From Micromonospora sp. MP36 (GTDB taxonomy: Bacteria; Actinomycetota; Actinomycetes; Mycobacteriales; Micromonosporaceae): a stretch of DNA of 64,000 bases. Shown here piece after piece: positions 10,111 through 21,370 of this stretch. The DNA is taken from assembly GCF_008119785.1 (NCBI RefSeq), contig NZ_VSFA01000001.1:372001-436000 (forward strand). Direction: 5' to 3'. The stretch's first letter is position 1. Each line of letters starts with the position of its first letter. The position numbers and the translations under genes were made by a program. Below the pieces are notes generated by a model, which did not search any database, was not told the DNA's origin, and saw only the letters and a list, made by a program, of their open reading frames with translations.

Positions 10111-11606
10111 GGCCCCGGACCGTCCAGCCGGGTGGCCAGCGCCGCCAGGCCGGCGAGGGCGCCGGCCAGCGCGGGCAGGGTGGTCAGGTACGCCCCACCC
10201 GGCACCAGCACGGCGAGCAGCACCCCGAACAGGGCCAGCCAGGTCAGCCCGCCGAACGCGAGGGCGGCCGGACCGGCCCACCGGCGGGTCAGCGCGTACC
10301 AGGTGAGCAGGACCGCCGCGGCGAGCGCCACCACGGCGAGCCGGTACCAGACCGGCCGGTACGGGTCGAGTAGTTCGGCGTACCCGGGGCGGAGCGCGGT
10401 GATCGCGGTCCAGAGCAGCCACGCGCCCAGCGGGGCCACGACGACCGGCACGAGGGCCAGCCCGACGCCGGCGGCGAGCCGGCCGGTGCTGGCCCGGCCG
10501 CGCCGGAGCAGCAGCCAGCCGAGCCCGCCGACCGCGATCAGGGCGAGCAGCGCCAGCGGCAGGGTGAGCCAGCCGGGGTAGCGGACCAGGCCGCCCGGCA
10601 CCGGGAAGTAGGTCGCGTCGTGGTCGGAGCCCAGTTTCGTCAGGTCGGTCCGGCCGAACTCGCGGGCCAGCCCGAGGGCGTTGTCGCCGTGCATCTGGAG
10701 GCTGCCCCGGTCCATCGCCGCCGGGACGTCCAGCGGCGTGTGGTAGACCGCGCCCCCGTCGATGTACGCCGAGTTCAGCCCGACGAAGTCGTGGTCCAGG
10801 AAGGCGGTGAAGTCGGTGTCGTTCGGCAGCGCCCGGTAGATCTCCACCGCGAACGAGGTGCCCACCGGGTGCGGGGCGGCCCGGCCGAAGACGTCCACCA
10901 GCTTCGCGTTGTCCCGGGACGTCTCGAACATGATCACCGGGCCGGTGGAGCCGCGCGCCTCCAGGTTGAGCACCACCCCACCGCCGGCGGCGAGCGGGTG
11001 GCTGGCGGCGAAGGCCGACGCGCCGCAGAGGCACGCCTCCTCTGCGTCGGTGAGCACGAACACGATGTCGTTGCGCGGGCGCGGGCCGGCGGCCAGGGCC
11101 CGGGCCACCTCCAGGATGCTGGCGGTGCCGGCGGCGTCGTCGTTTCCGCCCGGGCCGGACTGCACCGAGTCGTAGTGGGCCACCAGGAACACCCGCCCGG
11201 TGGAGGCGGTGCCGGGCAGCCGGGCCACCACGTTGCGTACCCGGGCCACGGTCGCCCCGCCGGCGGCCCCGCTGAGCTGCCCGGCCTCCGGGGCGACGGT
11301 GTCCTGCACCTCGGTCTCCAGGCCGAGGCCGCGCAGCACGGCCACCAGGTGCTCGCGGACCTGGTCGTTGGCCGGGCTCCCCGCCACGTGCGGCCGCGCG
11401 GCGATGACCTTGACCTGGTCGTACGCCCGCTCGGCGCTGAACTGGTCCGCGGGCGCGGCGGCGGGGCGCGGCGCCGGGGTGGCCAGGTCGACGAGGACGA
11501 CCGCGCCGACGGCCAGCAGCGCGGCGAGCGCCGCGGCGGCGGCGAGCAGCCGGCGGCGCGGCCGGGCCAGCGCCCGGTCGGCCGGCCGGGTGGGGGGTAC
11601 GCCCAC
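10107..11606 (-). CDS. M28-family membrane metallopeptidase, N-terminal part
   Basis: 499 residues from GTG 11606, with GAGGAG 5 nt upstream. One N-terminal membrane anchor (residues ~18-42), then an exported peptidase domain with the M28 zinc and catalytic motifs: VAHYDSV, GGNDDAAGTASILE, LTDAEEACLCGASAF and SDHDATYF. Seven or so hydrophobic segments follow from residue ~310. The family contains aminopeptidases, with a eukaryotic relative in the ER. The frame stops after ATRLDGPGP, inside the membrane region, and continues in another frame from the overlapping GTG at 10110. Confidence 0.85.
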   Translation of the reverse strand: MGVPPTRPADRALARPRRRLLAAAAALAALLAVGAVVLVDLATPAPRPAAAPADQFSAERAYDQVKVIAARPHVAGSPANDQVREHLVAVLRGLGLETEVQDTVAPEAGQLSGAAGGATVARVRNVVARLPGTASTGRVFLVAHYDSVQSGPGGNDDAAGTASILEVARALAAGPRPRNDIVFVLTDAEEACLCGASAFAASHPLAAGGGVVLNLEARGSTGPVIMFETSRDNAKLVDVFGRAAPHPVGTSFAVEIYRALPNDTDFTAFLDHDFVGLNSAYIDGGAVYHTPLDVPAAMDRGSLQMHGDNALGLAREFGRTDLTKLGSDHDATYFPVPGGLVRYPGWLTLPLALLALIAVGGLGWLLLRRGRASTGRLAAGVGLALVPVVVAPLGAWLLWTAITALRPGYAELLDPYRPVWYRLAVVALAAAVLLTWYALTRRWAGPAALAFGGLTWLALFGVLLAVLVPGGAYLTTLPALAGALAGLAALATRLDGPGP

Positions 11607-11873
11607 GGGAACTCCTCGGGGTGGTCGGGGGTGGCCTCATCCTGCCCCCCGACCGACCGCGGCGACACTCCCCACCCGGGCGGGCCCGGCGGGCGTGCCG
11701 GGTCCGGACCAGCCGCGCCGCGTAACATCGGTCTCCTGCCCTGCCGCTGCCCCGAGGGTGGGTCCGCCCGCCCCGGCGCCGGTCGTGTTGTGTGCGACCG
11801 TTGTCTGATACAGGATCAGCAGGGCACTCGGAAGGAGTCCGACATCACCAGCGAACTCCCGCGTCTCGCCGCG

Positions 11874-13111
11874 GTGACCCGGCCGCACCGGGGACCCGGT
11901 CTCCCCGGGGCCCCCGTCGCCCCGCGCGCCGTTCCGCAGGGCGGTTTCGGGCACCACCCCAACGTGCCGCCCGGCGAGCGGCTGAGGGTCCTGCTGGTCG
12001 AGGACGACGAGGGCGACGCCTTCCTGGTCGGCGAGTTGCTCGCCGAGACCAACGCCAACATCGACCTGCTGGTCGCCACCAGCCTCAGCGAGGCCCGGCA
12101 GCGGGTGCCCGGGGTCGACTGCGTCCTGCTCGACCTCGGACTTCCTGACGCGCAGGGCCTGGACGGGCTGCGCCGGGTGCTGGAGATGGCCAGCGGGGCG
12201 GCGGTCTGCGTGCTCACCGGCCGCTCCGACGAGCACCTGGGCATCGTCGCGGTCGCCGAGGGCGCCCAGGACTACCTGGTCAAGGGTCAGGTGGACGGGG
12301 TTCTGCTGGCCCGCGCCCTGCGCTACGCGGTGGAACGCAAGCGGGCCGACGAGAACGCCCGCCGGCTGCGCGAGGTGGAGCTGCGCCAGGCCGAGTCCGC
12401 CCGCCTGGAGCGGGGCCTGCTGCCGCAGCCGCTGATGACCACCGACCAGGTGTCGGTGCACACCTTCTACCGTCCCGGCCGGCACGCCGCGCTGATCGGC
12501 GGCGACTTCTACGACGTGGTGCAGACCCGGCCGGACCGGATCGACCTGATCGTCGGCGACGTGTGCGGGCACGGCGTGGACGAGGCCGCCCTCGGCGTCG
12601 AGCTCCGGGTGGCCTGGCGAGCCCTCGTGATGGCCGGGGTGCCGGACGACGAGGTGCTGCCCGCGCTGGAGCAGGTGCTGATGAGCGAGCGCCGGCTCCA
12701 GGAGATCTTCGCCACGGTGGCGACCACCCGGCTCGACCTGGCGGCCAACCGGGCCACCGTACGGCTCGCCGGGCATCCGCCGCCGCTGTTGCTCAGCGGA
12801 GGCAAGGTCGCCCCGGTGCCGGCCCGCAACGGCCTGCTGCTCGGGGTGCGACCGCGCAGGCCCGTCGCCTTCGACCTGGAGTTCGACACCCGCGACTGGT
12901 CCCTGCTGATGTACACCGACGGGCTCATCGAGGGCCGGGTGGGTGCCGGCGACGACCGGCTCGACGTACCGGGTCTCACCGACCTGCTCGCCAACGAGGC
13001 GGTGCCCCTGCCCGAGCTGCCCGGCTGGCTGGTCGGCCGGGCCGAGCAGCTCAACGGCGGTCCTCTCGCCGACGACGTCGCCATGCTGCTGGTCACCCGG
13101 GGTGACGGCCG

Positions 13112-13115
<4 letters not shown>
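11874..13115 (+). CDS. Response regulator with PP2C (SpoIIE-type) phosphatase output
   Basis: Receiver domain (LLVEDDEGDAFLV, acceptor Asp in CVLLDLGLPDAQG, Lys in YLVKGQ), a short helical linker, then a PP2C-like phosphatase with GGDFYDVV, VGDVCGHGVDEA, YTDGLIEGR and DDVAMLLV metal-binding motifs. Such proteins dephosphorylate anti-sigma-antagonists. The start is uncertain. The best ribosome site (GGAAGGAG, 11830-11837) lies 6 nt before an in-frame ATC at 11844, not an ATG; GTG at 11790, 11874 and 11964 are also in frame. 11874 is a conservative choice. It overlaps the histidine kinase by GTGA and begins the operon. Confidence 0.88.
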
Positions 13116-14835
<1,720 letters not shown>

Positions 14836-14839
<4 letters not shown>

Positions 14840-15288
14840 CCGCGCCGGCAGACGGCAAGAGTCCGATCGAGGTCCTGCTGGTCGAGGACGATCCGGGCGA
14901 CGTGCTGATGACCCAGGAGGCGTTCGAGGAGCACAAGCTCCGCAACCGCCTCACCGTGGTCTCGGACGGCGCCGAGGCGCTCGCCTACCTGCGCCAGGAG
15001 GGCCAGTACGCGGACGCGATCGCCCCCGACCTGATCCTGCTCGACCTCAACCTGCCCCGCCGGGACGGCCGGGAGGTGCTGGAGGAGATCAAGAAGGACG
15101 AGGAGCTCTGCCGGATCCCGGTCGTGGTGCTCACCACCTCTCAGGCCGACGAGGACATCCTGCGCAGCTACCAGCTGCACGCCAACGCCTACGTGACCAA
15201 GCCGGTGGACTTCGAGCGTTTCATCTCGGTGGTCCGTCAGATCGACGAGTTCTTCGTCAGCGTGGTCAAGCTGCCGCCGCGTGGCTGA
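14836..15288 (+). CDS. Rcp1-type single-domain response regulator
   Basis: 150 residues consisting of one receiver domain: acid triad at EDDPGD (17-22), phosphoacceptor Asp70 in LILLDLNLP, Thr100/Thr101 and Lys122 (VTKPVDF). The insert between the Asp and the next helix and the C-terminal [15 protein letters not shown] helix are typical of Rcp1, the partner of Cph1. It is the expected phosphorelay partner of the preceding kinase. No output domain, so it acts by protein contact. Confidence 0.94.
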
Positions 15289-16090
15289 GTCGCTGCTGGC
15301 CGACGTCGGCGACCTGCTGCGGACGGCCGCGGCGGAGGTCGTGGTGCCGATGTTCCGCCGGCTCGACGACGCCGACGTCTCCGAGAAGGCCCCGGGCGAG
15401 GTGGTCACCGTCGCCGACCGCTTGGCGGAGGAGCTGATCTCCGCCGGGCTGCGACGGCTGCGCCCCGACTCCGTGGTGGTCGGCGAGGAGGCGGTCGCCG
15501 AGGACCCGGACCTGCTGCGGCACCTGCGCGGCGCCGGCGACGTCTGGGTGGTCGACCCGATCGACGGCACCGCCAACTTCGCCGCCGGTCGGCGTCCGTT
15601 CGCCCTGATGGTGGCGCTGCTGGCCGGCGGCCTGCCGGCGGCCTCCTGGGTGTACGACCCGCTGGCCGACACGATGGCGGCGTGCCGGACCGGCGCGGGC
15701 ACCTGGCTGGACGGCACGCCGGTGCGGATCAGCCGGACGGCGCTGGAGGCCGGCGCCCTGCGGGGCACCGCGATGACCCGGTTCCTGCCGCCGGAGACCC
15801 GGCGGACCGTGGAGGCGGGCGGCGAGCGGATGGGTGAGCTGCTGCCCGGGCAGCACTGCGCCGGGCGGGAATACCTGGACATGCTCACCGGCGCGCAGCA
15901 GTTCGTCCTCTTCTGGCGCACCCTGCCCTGGGACCACGCGCCCGGCACCCTGCTGGTACGGGAGGCCGGCGGAGTGGCCCGCCGCTTCGACGGGACCGAT
16001 TACCACCCGGCCGACGACGGCCGGGGCCTGCTGGTCGCGGCCAGCGAGGAGATCTGGGACGAGGTCCGGGCGGCGCTACTGGCTGGGTGA
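15281..16090 (+). CDS. Inositol monophosphatase family protein
   Basis: 269 residues from GTG 15281, overlapping the response regulator by 8 nt. Metal-binding motifs are present: [20 protein letters not shown] and [15 protein letters not shown]. Length and motifs fit Mg2+-dependent phosphatases acting on inositol phosphate, histidinol phosphate or fructose bisphosphate. Its tight coupling to a two-component operon is conserved-looking but its link to signalling is unclear. Confidence 0.9.
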   Translation: MAESLLADVGDLLRTAAAEVVVPMFRRLDDADVSEKAPGEVVTVADRLAEELISAGLRRLRPDSVVVGEEAVAEDPDLLRHLRGAGDVWVVDPIDGTANFAAGRRPFALMVALLAGGLPAASWVYDPLADTMAACRTGAGTWLDGTPVRISRTALEAGALRGTAMTRFLPPETRRTVEAGGERMGELLPGQHCAGREYLDMLTGAQQFVLFWRTLPWDHAPGTLLVREAGGVARRFDGTDYHPADDGRGLLVAASEEIWDEVRAALLAG

Positions 16091-16338
16091 GCGAGCGGTC
16101 CGCCCCAGGTGTTGAGAGGGGGCCCCGGTCCAACCGAAGGCCTTCCTTTCGCCGTCCGCGACGGGACTGGCACGCTGCGTCGACGATTCGTGTCGGCCGA
16201 GGTCGGGGGCCTGGCGCGGCACGAGTGGTCCGGTATCGTGACGGCGGTCTCCGCCAGCGGGCCGCCGTCCGGGGCCGGCGGAGCAGCCGCCCGCGCGGCG
16301 GTCAACCGAGGGCCGGCGGTCGACGGAAGGACGCTCTC

Positions 16339-17379
16339 GTGCCCAGGACCAGGCTCATCCGGCGGCGCGTCCGCCGGCCGTTGCTCGCCCTGCTCGCCGC
16401 AGCGGCCCTGCTGCTCGGCGCCGGCCTCGTCGCGGCCGGGCCCGCCGCCGCGGCGCCCAGCCCGAGCGCGCCCGACGAGGGGGGCAGCAAGCAGCTCCGG
16501 GCGGCCCTCGAGGCGGCGGCGAAGGGCCACATCGAGGCCAAGGCCCGGCTCGACAACTCCAAGCGGCGGCAGAAGGAGTTGACCGGGCAGCTCGCCCAGC
16601 TCGAGCTGCGCCTGGTTGAGCTGACCTCGCAGGTGGGTGAGGTGGCCGCGCAGTCGTACCGGCTGGGCCGGCTGACCCCGGTGTCGGCGTTGCTGGCCAG
16701 CACCGATCCGGACTCCTTCCTCAAGCGCGCCGCCGAGTTGGACGTGATGGCCCAGCGGGACGGCACGCGGCTGCGCGCGCTGCACGAGGCGAAGGCCGAG
16801 GCCGCCCGGGCCAAGCTGGCCATCGACACGGAGATCCGCGAGCAGCAGAAGCAGTTGGCGATCCTCGCGAAGAAGAAGCGGGACGCCGAGGTCGCGCTGG
16901 CCAAGGTCAGCTCCGGCAGCAGCGCCGGCTTCAGCGGCGGCTCCGGGTCGGCCAAGCCCGCTCCGCGCAACGCCGACGGCTCGTGGCCGCCCGAGTCCTG
17001 TTCGGTGGACGACCCGACGCCGGCCGACGGCTGCATCACCCCGCGCACGTTGCACATGCTCCAGCAGGCCAAGGCGGCCGGCTACAAGCGGTACGTCTCC
17101 TGCCATCGCAGTGGTGGCGGCGGCGAGCACCCGAAGGGGCGGGCATGCGACTTCTCCGCTGCCAGCGGCGGCTTCGAGAACGTCTCGGCCACCGGTGGCG
17201 ACAAGGCGTACGGGGACAGCCTCGCCAGCTACCTCAAGAACAACGCGAGCAAGCTCGGCGTCATGTACGTGATCTGGTACCGGCAGATCTGGATGCCGAA
17301 CACCGGCTGGCGGTCGTACAGCGGCGGGGGCAGCCCGGCCGCCGACCATACAAACCATGTTCATGTTTCGATGTACTGA
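16339..17379 (+). CDS. Secreted coiled-coil protein with ARB_07466-like C-terminal domain
   Basis: 346 residues from GTG 16339 (GGAAGG upstream). Basic N-terminus, hydrophobic core and AAAAPSPSAP form a signal peptide (1-37). Residues ~45-205 are charged coiled coil (KGHIEAKARLDNSKRRQKEL), as in NlpC/RipA-type cell-wall proteins. A Gly/Ser linker leads to a C-terminal domain (SCSVDDPTPADGCITPRTLHML, SCHRSGGGGEHPKGRACDF, NHVHVSMY) whose conserved His/Asp/Cys pattern matches the ARB_07466-type D-Ala-D-Ala-peptidase-like fold. A cell-wall role is inferred. The 248-bp leader holds no clear riboswitch that I can assign. Confidence 0.85.
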   Translation: MPRTRLIRRRVRRPLLALLAAAALLLGAGLVAAGPAAAAPSPSAPDEGGSKQLRAALEAAAKGHIEAKARLDNSKRRQKELTGQLAQLELRLVELTSQVGEVAAQSYRLGRLTPVSALLASTDPDSFLKRAAELDVMAQRDGTRLRALHEAKAEAARAKLAIDTEIREQQKQLAILAKKKRDAEVALAKVSSGSSAGFSGGSGSAKPAPRNADGSWPPESCSVDDPTPADGCITPRTLHMLQQAKAAGYKRYVSCHRSGGGGEHPKGRACDFSAASGGFENVSATGGDKAYGDSLASYLKNNASKLGVMYVIWYRQIWMPNTGWRSYSGGGSPAADHTNHVHVSMY

Positions 17380-17415
17380 CCCGGGTCGCCGGGAACGCTG
17401 CGTAGCATCGCCACG

Positions 17416-18969
17416 GTGAGCAGCACATCGTCCGACGTCGAGGTGGGGTTGGCGCCGAGCGCCCTGGCCCCGCCCCGGGCCCTGCCGAACGGGCTCGCCG
17501 CGTTCCTCGTCTTCCTCTCCAGCGGGGCCGTGCTGGTGCTGGAGACCGTCTCGCTCCGGCTGGTCGGCCCGTACGTCGGGGTGACCCTCCAGGTGACCAG
17601 CGCGGTCATCGGCATGGCGCTGGGCGCCATCGCGTACGGGGCGTGGATGGGCGGGTGGCTCGCCGACCGGTGGGACCCGCGCACCCTGCTCGCCCCGGCC
17701 CTGGTGCTGGCGGGCATCGCCACCGCGGTCACCCTCCCCGTCGTCCGGTACGCCGGCGAGGCACTGCGCGGCAGCGCGGCGAGCGGGGTGCTCCTGTTGA
17801 CCGCGCTGGCGGTGCTGGTGCCGGCGGCGCTGCTGGCCGGGGTGACCCCGCTGGTGGTCAAGCTCCAGCTCGCCGACCTGCGCCGCACCGGCCAGGTGGT
17901 CGGCCGGCTCTCCGGCATCGGCACGCTGGGCGGGATCACCGCCACCCTGGTCACCGGCTTCGTGCTGGTGGCGGCGCTGTCCAGCACGGTGATCGTGCTC
18001 GGGCTGGCGGCGGTGCTGGGGGTGACCGGGCTGGTGCTCGGGGCGTACCTGCGCCGCCGGTCGGGGACCGGGCTGCCCGCCTCGGCCCGGGTGAAGGCCG
18101 CCCTGGCGGTGCTCGGCCTGGCCGCGGCGGGCCTGTCCGCGGTCGCCCCGAACCCGTGCGACGTGGAGACCGCGTACCACTGCGCGAAGGTGGAGACCGA
18201 CCCGCAGTGGACGCAGGGGCGCGTGCTCTACCTCAACTCGGGCGAGCATTCGTACGTCGACCTGGCCGACCCGACCCGCCTGAAGTACGCGTACACCCAG
18301 TGGATCGGCCTGGTCGCGGACCTGGCCGCGCCGGCGGGGCGGCGGCTCGACGCCCTGCATCTCGGCGGCGGTGGCTTCACCATGCCGCGCTACCTCGCCG
18401 CGACCCGGCCGGGCACCGACAACCTGGTCTTCGAGATCGACGGCGGGCTGGTCGACCTGGACCGGCGGGAACTGGGCGTACGCACCGGGCCGCAGCTGCG
18501 GGCCCGGATCGGGGACGCCCGGGTGCTGGTCGGCGCCGAGCCCACCGACAGCCGCGACTTCATCGTCGGCGACGCCTTCGGCCACCTGGTCGTGCCCTGG
18601 CACCTGGCCACCCGGGAGATGGCCGCCGAGGTCCGTCGGGTGCTCCGACCCGGCGGGATCTACGTGCAGAACGTCATCGACGTGCCGCCGGGCCGGTTCA
18701 TCCGGGCCGAGCTGGCCACCGTCCGGGCCGAGTTCCGGCACGTCGCGCTGATCGCCCCGCCCTACGGGATCGAAGGGCGGTCCGGCGCCAACTTCCTCAT
18801 CGTCGCCTCGGACGCGCCGCTGCCGCTGGCCGGCGTCCAGAGCCGGCTGGGCTTGCTGCCCGAGCCGGCCGGCCTGCTCTCCGGCGGGGAGCTGACCGGG
18901 TACGTCGGCGACGCGCTGGTGCTGACCGACGACTACGCCCCGGTGGACCAGCTCCTCGCGACCGCCTGA
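17416..18969 (+). CDS. Fused membrane/spermidine-synthase-like protein
   Basis: 517 residues. The first ~215 residues are about seven membrane helices (AAFLVFLSSGAVLVLETVSL, VTSAVIGMALGAIAYGAWM and others). The C-terminal half is a Rossmann spermidine-synthase-like domain with LHLGGGGFTMPRYL, VFEIDGGLVDL, IVGDAFGHLVVPWHL and DDYAPVDQLL. Polyamine synthesis is not certain: several family members have lost that activity. The start GTG lies 7 nt after a TAGCAT box (17403-17408) and has no ribosome site, which suggests a leaderless mRNA. Confidence 0.88.
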   Translation: MSSTSSDVEVGLAPSALAPPRALPNGLAAFLVFLSSGAVLVLETVSLRLVGPYVGVTLQVTSAVIGMALGAIAYGAWMGGWLADRWDPRTLLAPALVLAGIATAVTLPVVRYAGEALRGSAASGVLLLTALAVLVPAALLAGVTPLVVKLQLADLRRTGQVVGRLSGIGTLGGITATLVTGFVLVAALSSTVIVLGLAAVLGVTGLVLGAYLRRRSGTGLPASARVKAALAVLGLAAAGLSAVAPNPCDVETAYHCAKVETDPQWTQGRVLYLNSGEHSYVDLADPTRLKYAYTQWIGLVADLAAPAGRRLDALHLGGGGFTMPRYLAATRPGTDNLVFEIDGGLVDLDRRELGVRTGPQLRARIGDARVLVGAEPTDSRDFIVGDAFGHLVVPWHLATREMAAEVRRVLRPGGIYVQNVIDVPPGRFIRAELATVRAEFRHVALIAPPYGIEGRSGANFLIVASDAPLPLAGVQSRLGLLPEPAGLLSGGELTGYVGDALVLTDDYAPVDQLLATA

Positions 18970-19040
18970 ACGGATGACTTTCCTGACCGATTCCGACTCC
19001 TCAGGTGTACGGCGGTCCTGTCCGGGCAACAGGACCGACC

Positions 19041-20639
19041 ATGGGTGCAGCGGTGAGGGGCGGCGCGCAGCTGCTGGGTGAGCGGTACCGGCTGGTCGAG
19101 CAGCTCGGTGCGGGGGGCATGTCGGTGGTCTGGCGCGGCTATGACGAGGTGCTGGGTCGCCAGGTGGCGGTGAAGGTGCTCGCCTCCCGGCTCGCCAGCG
19201 ACAAGGCGTTCCGGCACCGGATCCGGATCGAGGCGCAGGCCGCCGCCCGGCTCTGCCATCCCAACATCACCAACGTGTACGACTACGGCGAGTCCGAGCA
19301 GGCCGGGTTGACCGTGCCGTACGTGGTGATGGAGCTGGTCGACGGCGGCCCGCTCAGCGCCCGGCTCGGCCGCGGCGGGCAACTGCCCTGGCGGGAGGCG
19401 GTGACCATCGGCGCGGAGGTGGCGTCGGCGCTGGCCACCGCGCACGCCCGGGGCGTGGTCCATCGGGACGTGACCCCCGGCAATGTCATGCTCACCCCGA
19501 CCGGGGTGAAGGTCGTCGACTTCGGCATCTCGGCGCTGGCGGGGGAGAGCGAGAAGGGTCCGGACGGCGCCCTGCTCGGCACGCCCGCTTACCTGGCCCC
19601 GGAGCGGCTGGACAACGGCCAGGTCTCCCCGGCCACCGACGTGTACGCGGTCGGCCTGCTGCTGTACCGGATGCTCACCGGCCGGCTGCCCTGGCAGGCC
19701 AGCACCACCACCCAGATGCTGCGGGCCCACATGTACCACGATCCGGAGCCGATGCCGCCGGTGGTCGGGCTCCCCGACGAGGTCGCGCAGCTGGTCCGGC
19801 AGTGCCTCGCCAAGCGCCCCGAGGATCGCCCGGCGACCGCCGAGGTGGCCCGTACGCTCGCCGACGCGGCCGGCATCGCGGCGATCGTGCCGGTCTCCCC
19901 GGCGCTCGGCCAGTTCGACCCGACGCTGGTGGAGAACGCGGGAACGACCATCCTGCCCTGGTCGGCGGAGACTGACGCGTTGCCCTTCTCCGCGATCCGC
20001 ACCCGTACCCGGGCCGCTGCCCGGCGGCGCAAGGTGGAGGCCGGGGTGGCCGCCGCCGGCCTGGTCGCGGTCACCGCCACTCTGTGGGGGTTGACCTCGA
20101 AGAGCCCGGCCAGCGGCGGGGTCGAACCGACCCAGGCTCGGATGGACCTGCCGCAGTCGATCCCCTGCGCCGTCGACTACTCGCTGCAGCGGGACTCCGG
20201 CAAGGACTTCACCGCGGAGCTGACCCTGACCAACACCGGCAGCCGGGAACTGCGCGACTGGACGATGAGCTTCACCTTCCCCGGTCGGCAGACCGTGACG
20301 AGAGCCCAGCCGGCGGTCGACCAGCAGGGGCGGGTCGTGCAGCTTCACGCACCGGCCACCGACCCGGCGCTCGCGCCGGGCGCGTCCCGGAAGATCTCGC
20401 TGAGCGGTAGCTACACGGGGGGCAACCTGCTGCCGGTGGAGTTCAAGGTCGGCGACAGCAGCTGCGGCGTGCAGGTCTCCGGGGTGGCTGGTTCGGTGCC
20501 GCCCACCACCGCGCCCCCGACGCCGGCGAAGCCGACGAAGGCGGCCCCGAAGGCCGGCGCGGCGAAGAGCAGCGGCAGCCGGGCGAAGCCCGGCAAGCAC
20601 GGCAAGGGCAAGGAGGACGGCAAGGGAAAAGGCGAGTGA
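19041..20639 (+). CDS. Transmembrane Ser/Thr protein kinase with extracellular CBM2 domain
   Basis: 532 residues. Kinase domain 16-290: GAGGMSVVW glycine loop, VAVK (Lys45), catalytic loop HRDVTPGNVML (Asp143), DFG (Asp160) and TPAYLAPE. The usual Lys two residues after the catalytic Asp is Thr145. One TM segment at ~332-350, then residues ~370-470 (CAVDYSLQRDSGKDF, LTNTGSRELRDWTMSFTFPG, VEFKVGDSSCGV) form a carbohydrate-binding module family 2 with its bounding Cys pair. The tail is Pro/Lys-rich. The outside module suggests sensing of cellulose, chitin or cell-wall glycan. Confidence 0.92.
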   Translation: MGAAVRGGAQLLGERYRLVEQLGAGGMSVVWRGYDEVLGRQVAVKVLASRLASDKAFRHRIRIEAQAAARLCHPNITNVYDYGESEQAGLTVPYVVMELVDGGPLSARLGRGGQLPWREAVTIGAEVASALATAHARGVVHRDVTPGNVMLTPTGVKVVDFGISALAGESEKGPDGALLGTPAYLAPERLDNGQVSPATDVYAVGLLLYRMLTGRLPWQASTTTQMLRAHMYHDPEPMPPVVGLPDEVAQLVRQCLAKRPEDRPATAEVARTLADAAGIAAIVPVSPALGQFDPTLVENAGTTILPWSAETDALPFSAIRTRTRAAARRRKVEAGVAAAGLVAVTATLWGLTSKSPASGGVEPTQARMDLPQSIPCAVDYSLQRDSGKDFTAELTLTNTGSRELRDWTMSFTFPGRQTVTRAQPAVDQQGRVVQLHAPATDPALAPGASRKISLSGSYTGGNLLPVEFKVGDSSCGVQVSGVAGSVPPTTAPPTPAKPTKAAPKAGAAKSSGSRAKPGKHGKGKEDGKGKGE

Positions 20640-20698
20640 CCGAGGGAAAGGGGGAGCACGGCGGCAAGGACAAGGACACGAGCAGGAAGAAGAAGTGA
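20636..20698 (+). CDS. Possible 20-residue Lys-rich micro-ORF overlapping the kinase stop
   Basis: GTG at 20636 overlaps the kinase TGA as GTGA and opens a 20-codon frame (VTEGKGEHGGKDKDTSRKKK). Its composition continues that of the kinase C-terminal tail (GKGKEDGKGKGE), so it may be the remnant of a longer tail lost by a frameshift, or a coupled micropeptide. No independent evidence of translation. Confidence 0.3.
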   Translation: MTEGKGEHGGKDKDTSRKKK

Positions 20699-20701
20699 CG
20701 C

Positions 20702-21370
20702 TCAGCCGAGCGAGGCGAAGCGCTGCACCTGGCCGATGCTGCCCTCCACGATGAGCACGCTGTCCCGTTGCAGCACCGTGTCCGGACCGGCGTAGCGGAA
20801 CGGCTCGTCGGGCAGCTTCGCGCCGACCACCATCACCCCGTACCGGTCCGCCGGGGACAGTTCGCGCAGCGGCCGGCCCACCATCGTCTGCGGTACGCGT
20901 ACCTTGGCGATCGCGAAGTCGTCGCCGAACTCGATGAAGTCCAGCATCTTGCTGATGATCAGGTGCGCGACCCGCTCGCCGGTCTCCGCCTCCGGGAAGA
21001 TCACGTGGTGGGCCCCCACCGAGCTGAGGATCTTCGCGTGCTTCTCCGAGGTGGCCCGGGCCCAGATCTGCGGGATGCCCAGCTCGGTCAGGGCCAGCAC
21101 GGTCAGCACGCTCGCCTCCACCGAGGCGCCGATGGCGACCACCACCCGCTGGAAGTCCGCCACGCCGATCTGGCGCAGCACGTTCTCCTCGGTGGAGTCC
21201 GCCTGCACCACCCGGTCCAGCCGCGCCGACCAGCGCTGGACCCGTTCCTGGTCGCCGTCGATGGCCAGCACGTCGTGATCGAGGTGCGCCAGCGAGCCGG
21301 CCAGGCGCGAGCCGAACCGGCCGAGGCCGATCACCACGATGCCGCTGTCGTCCGTCTTCCTAGCCGACAA
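20702..21370 (-). CDS. trkA: TrkA/KtrA-type potassium uptake regulatory subunit
   Basis: 222 residues. RCK_N domain with the NAD(H)/nucleotide-binding GLGRFGSRLA loop and acidic DGD at strand 2, then an RCK_C domain from ~140 (IAKVRVPQTMVGRPLRELS). It gates the membrane subunit encoded just upstream. The TTG start at 21370 lies within the end of the upstream gene, with GGAGGAG 7 nt before it, so the non-ATG start is well supported. The 11-nt overlap implies coupled synthesis of the two subunits. Confidence 0.93.
   Translation of the reverse strand: MSARKTDDSGIVVIGLGRFGSRLAGSLAHLDHDVLAIDGDQERVQRWSARLDRVVQADSTEENVLRQIGVADFQRVVVAIGASVEASVLTVLALTELGIPQIWARATSEKHAKILSSVGAHHVIFPEAETGERVAHLIISKMLDFIEFGDDFAIAKVRVPQTMVGRPLRELSPADRYGVMVVGAKLPDEPFRYAGPDTVLQRDSVLIVEGSIGQVQRFASLG

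Noticed and set aside
16091..16338. c-di-AMP (ydaO) riboswitch before the secreted coiled-coil gene
   Set aside because: Location would fit, as such genes often carry it in actinobacteria, but I cannot find the conserved ydaO core in the leader.
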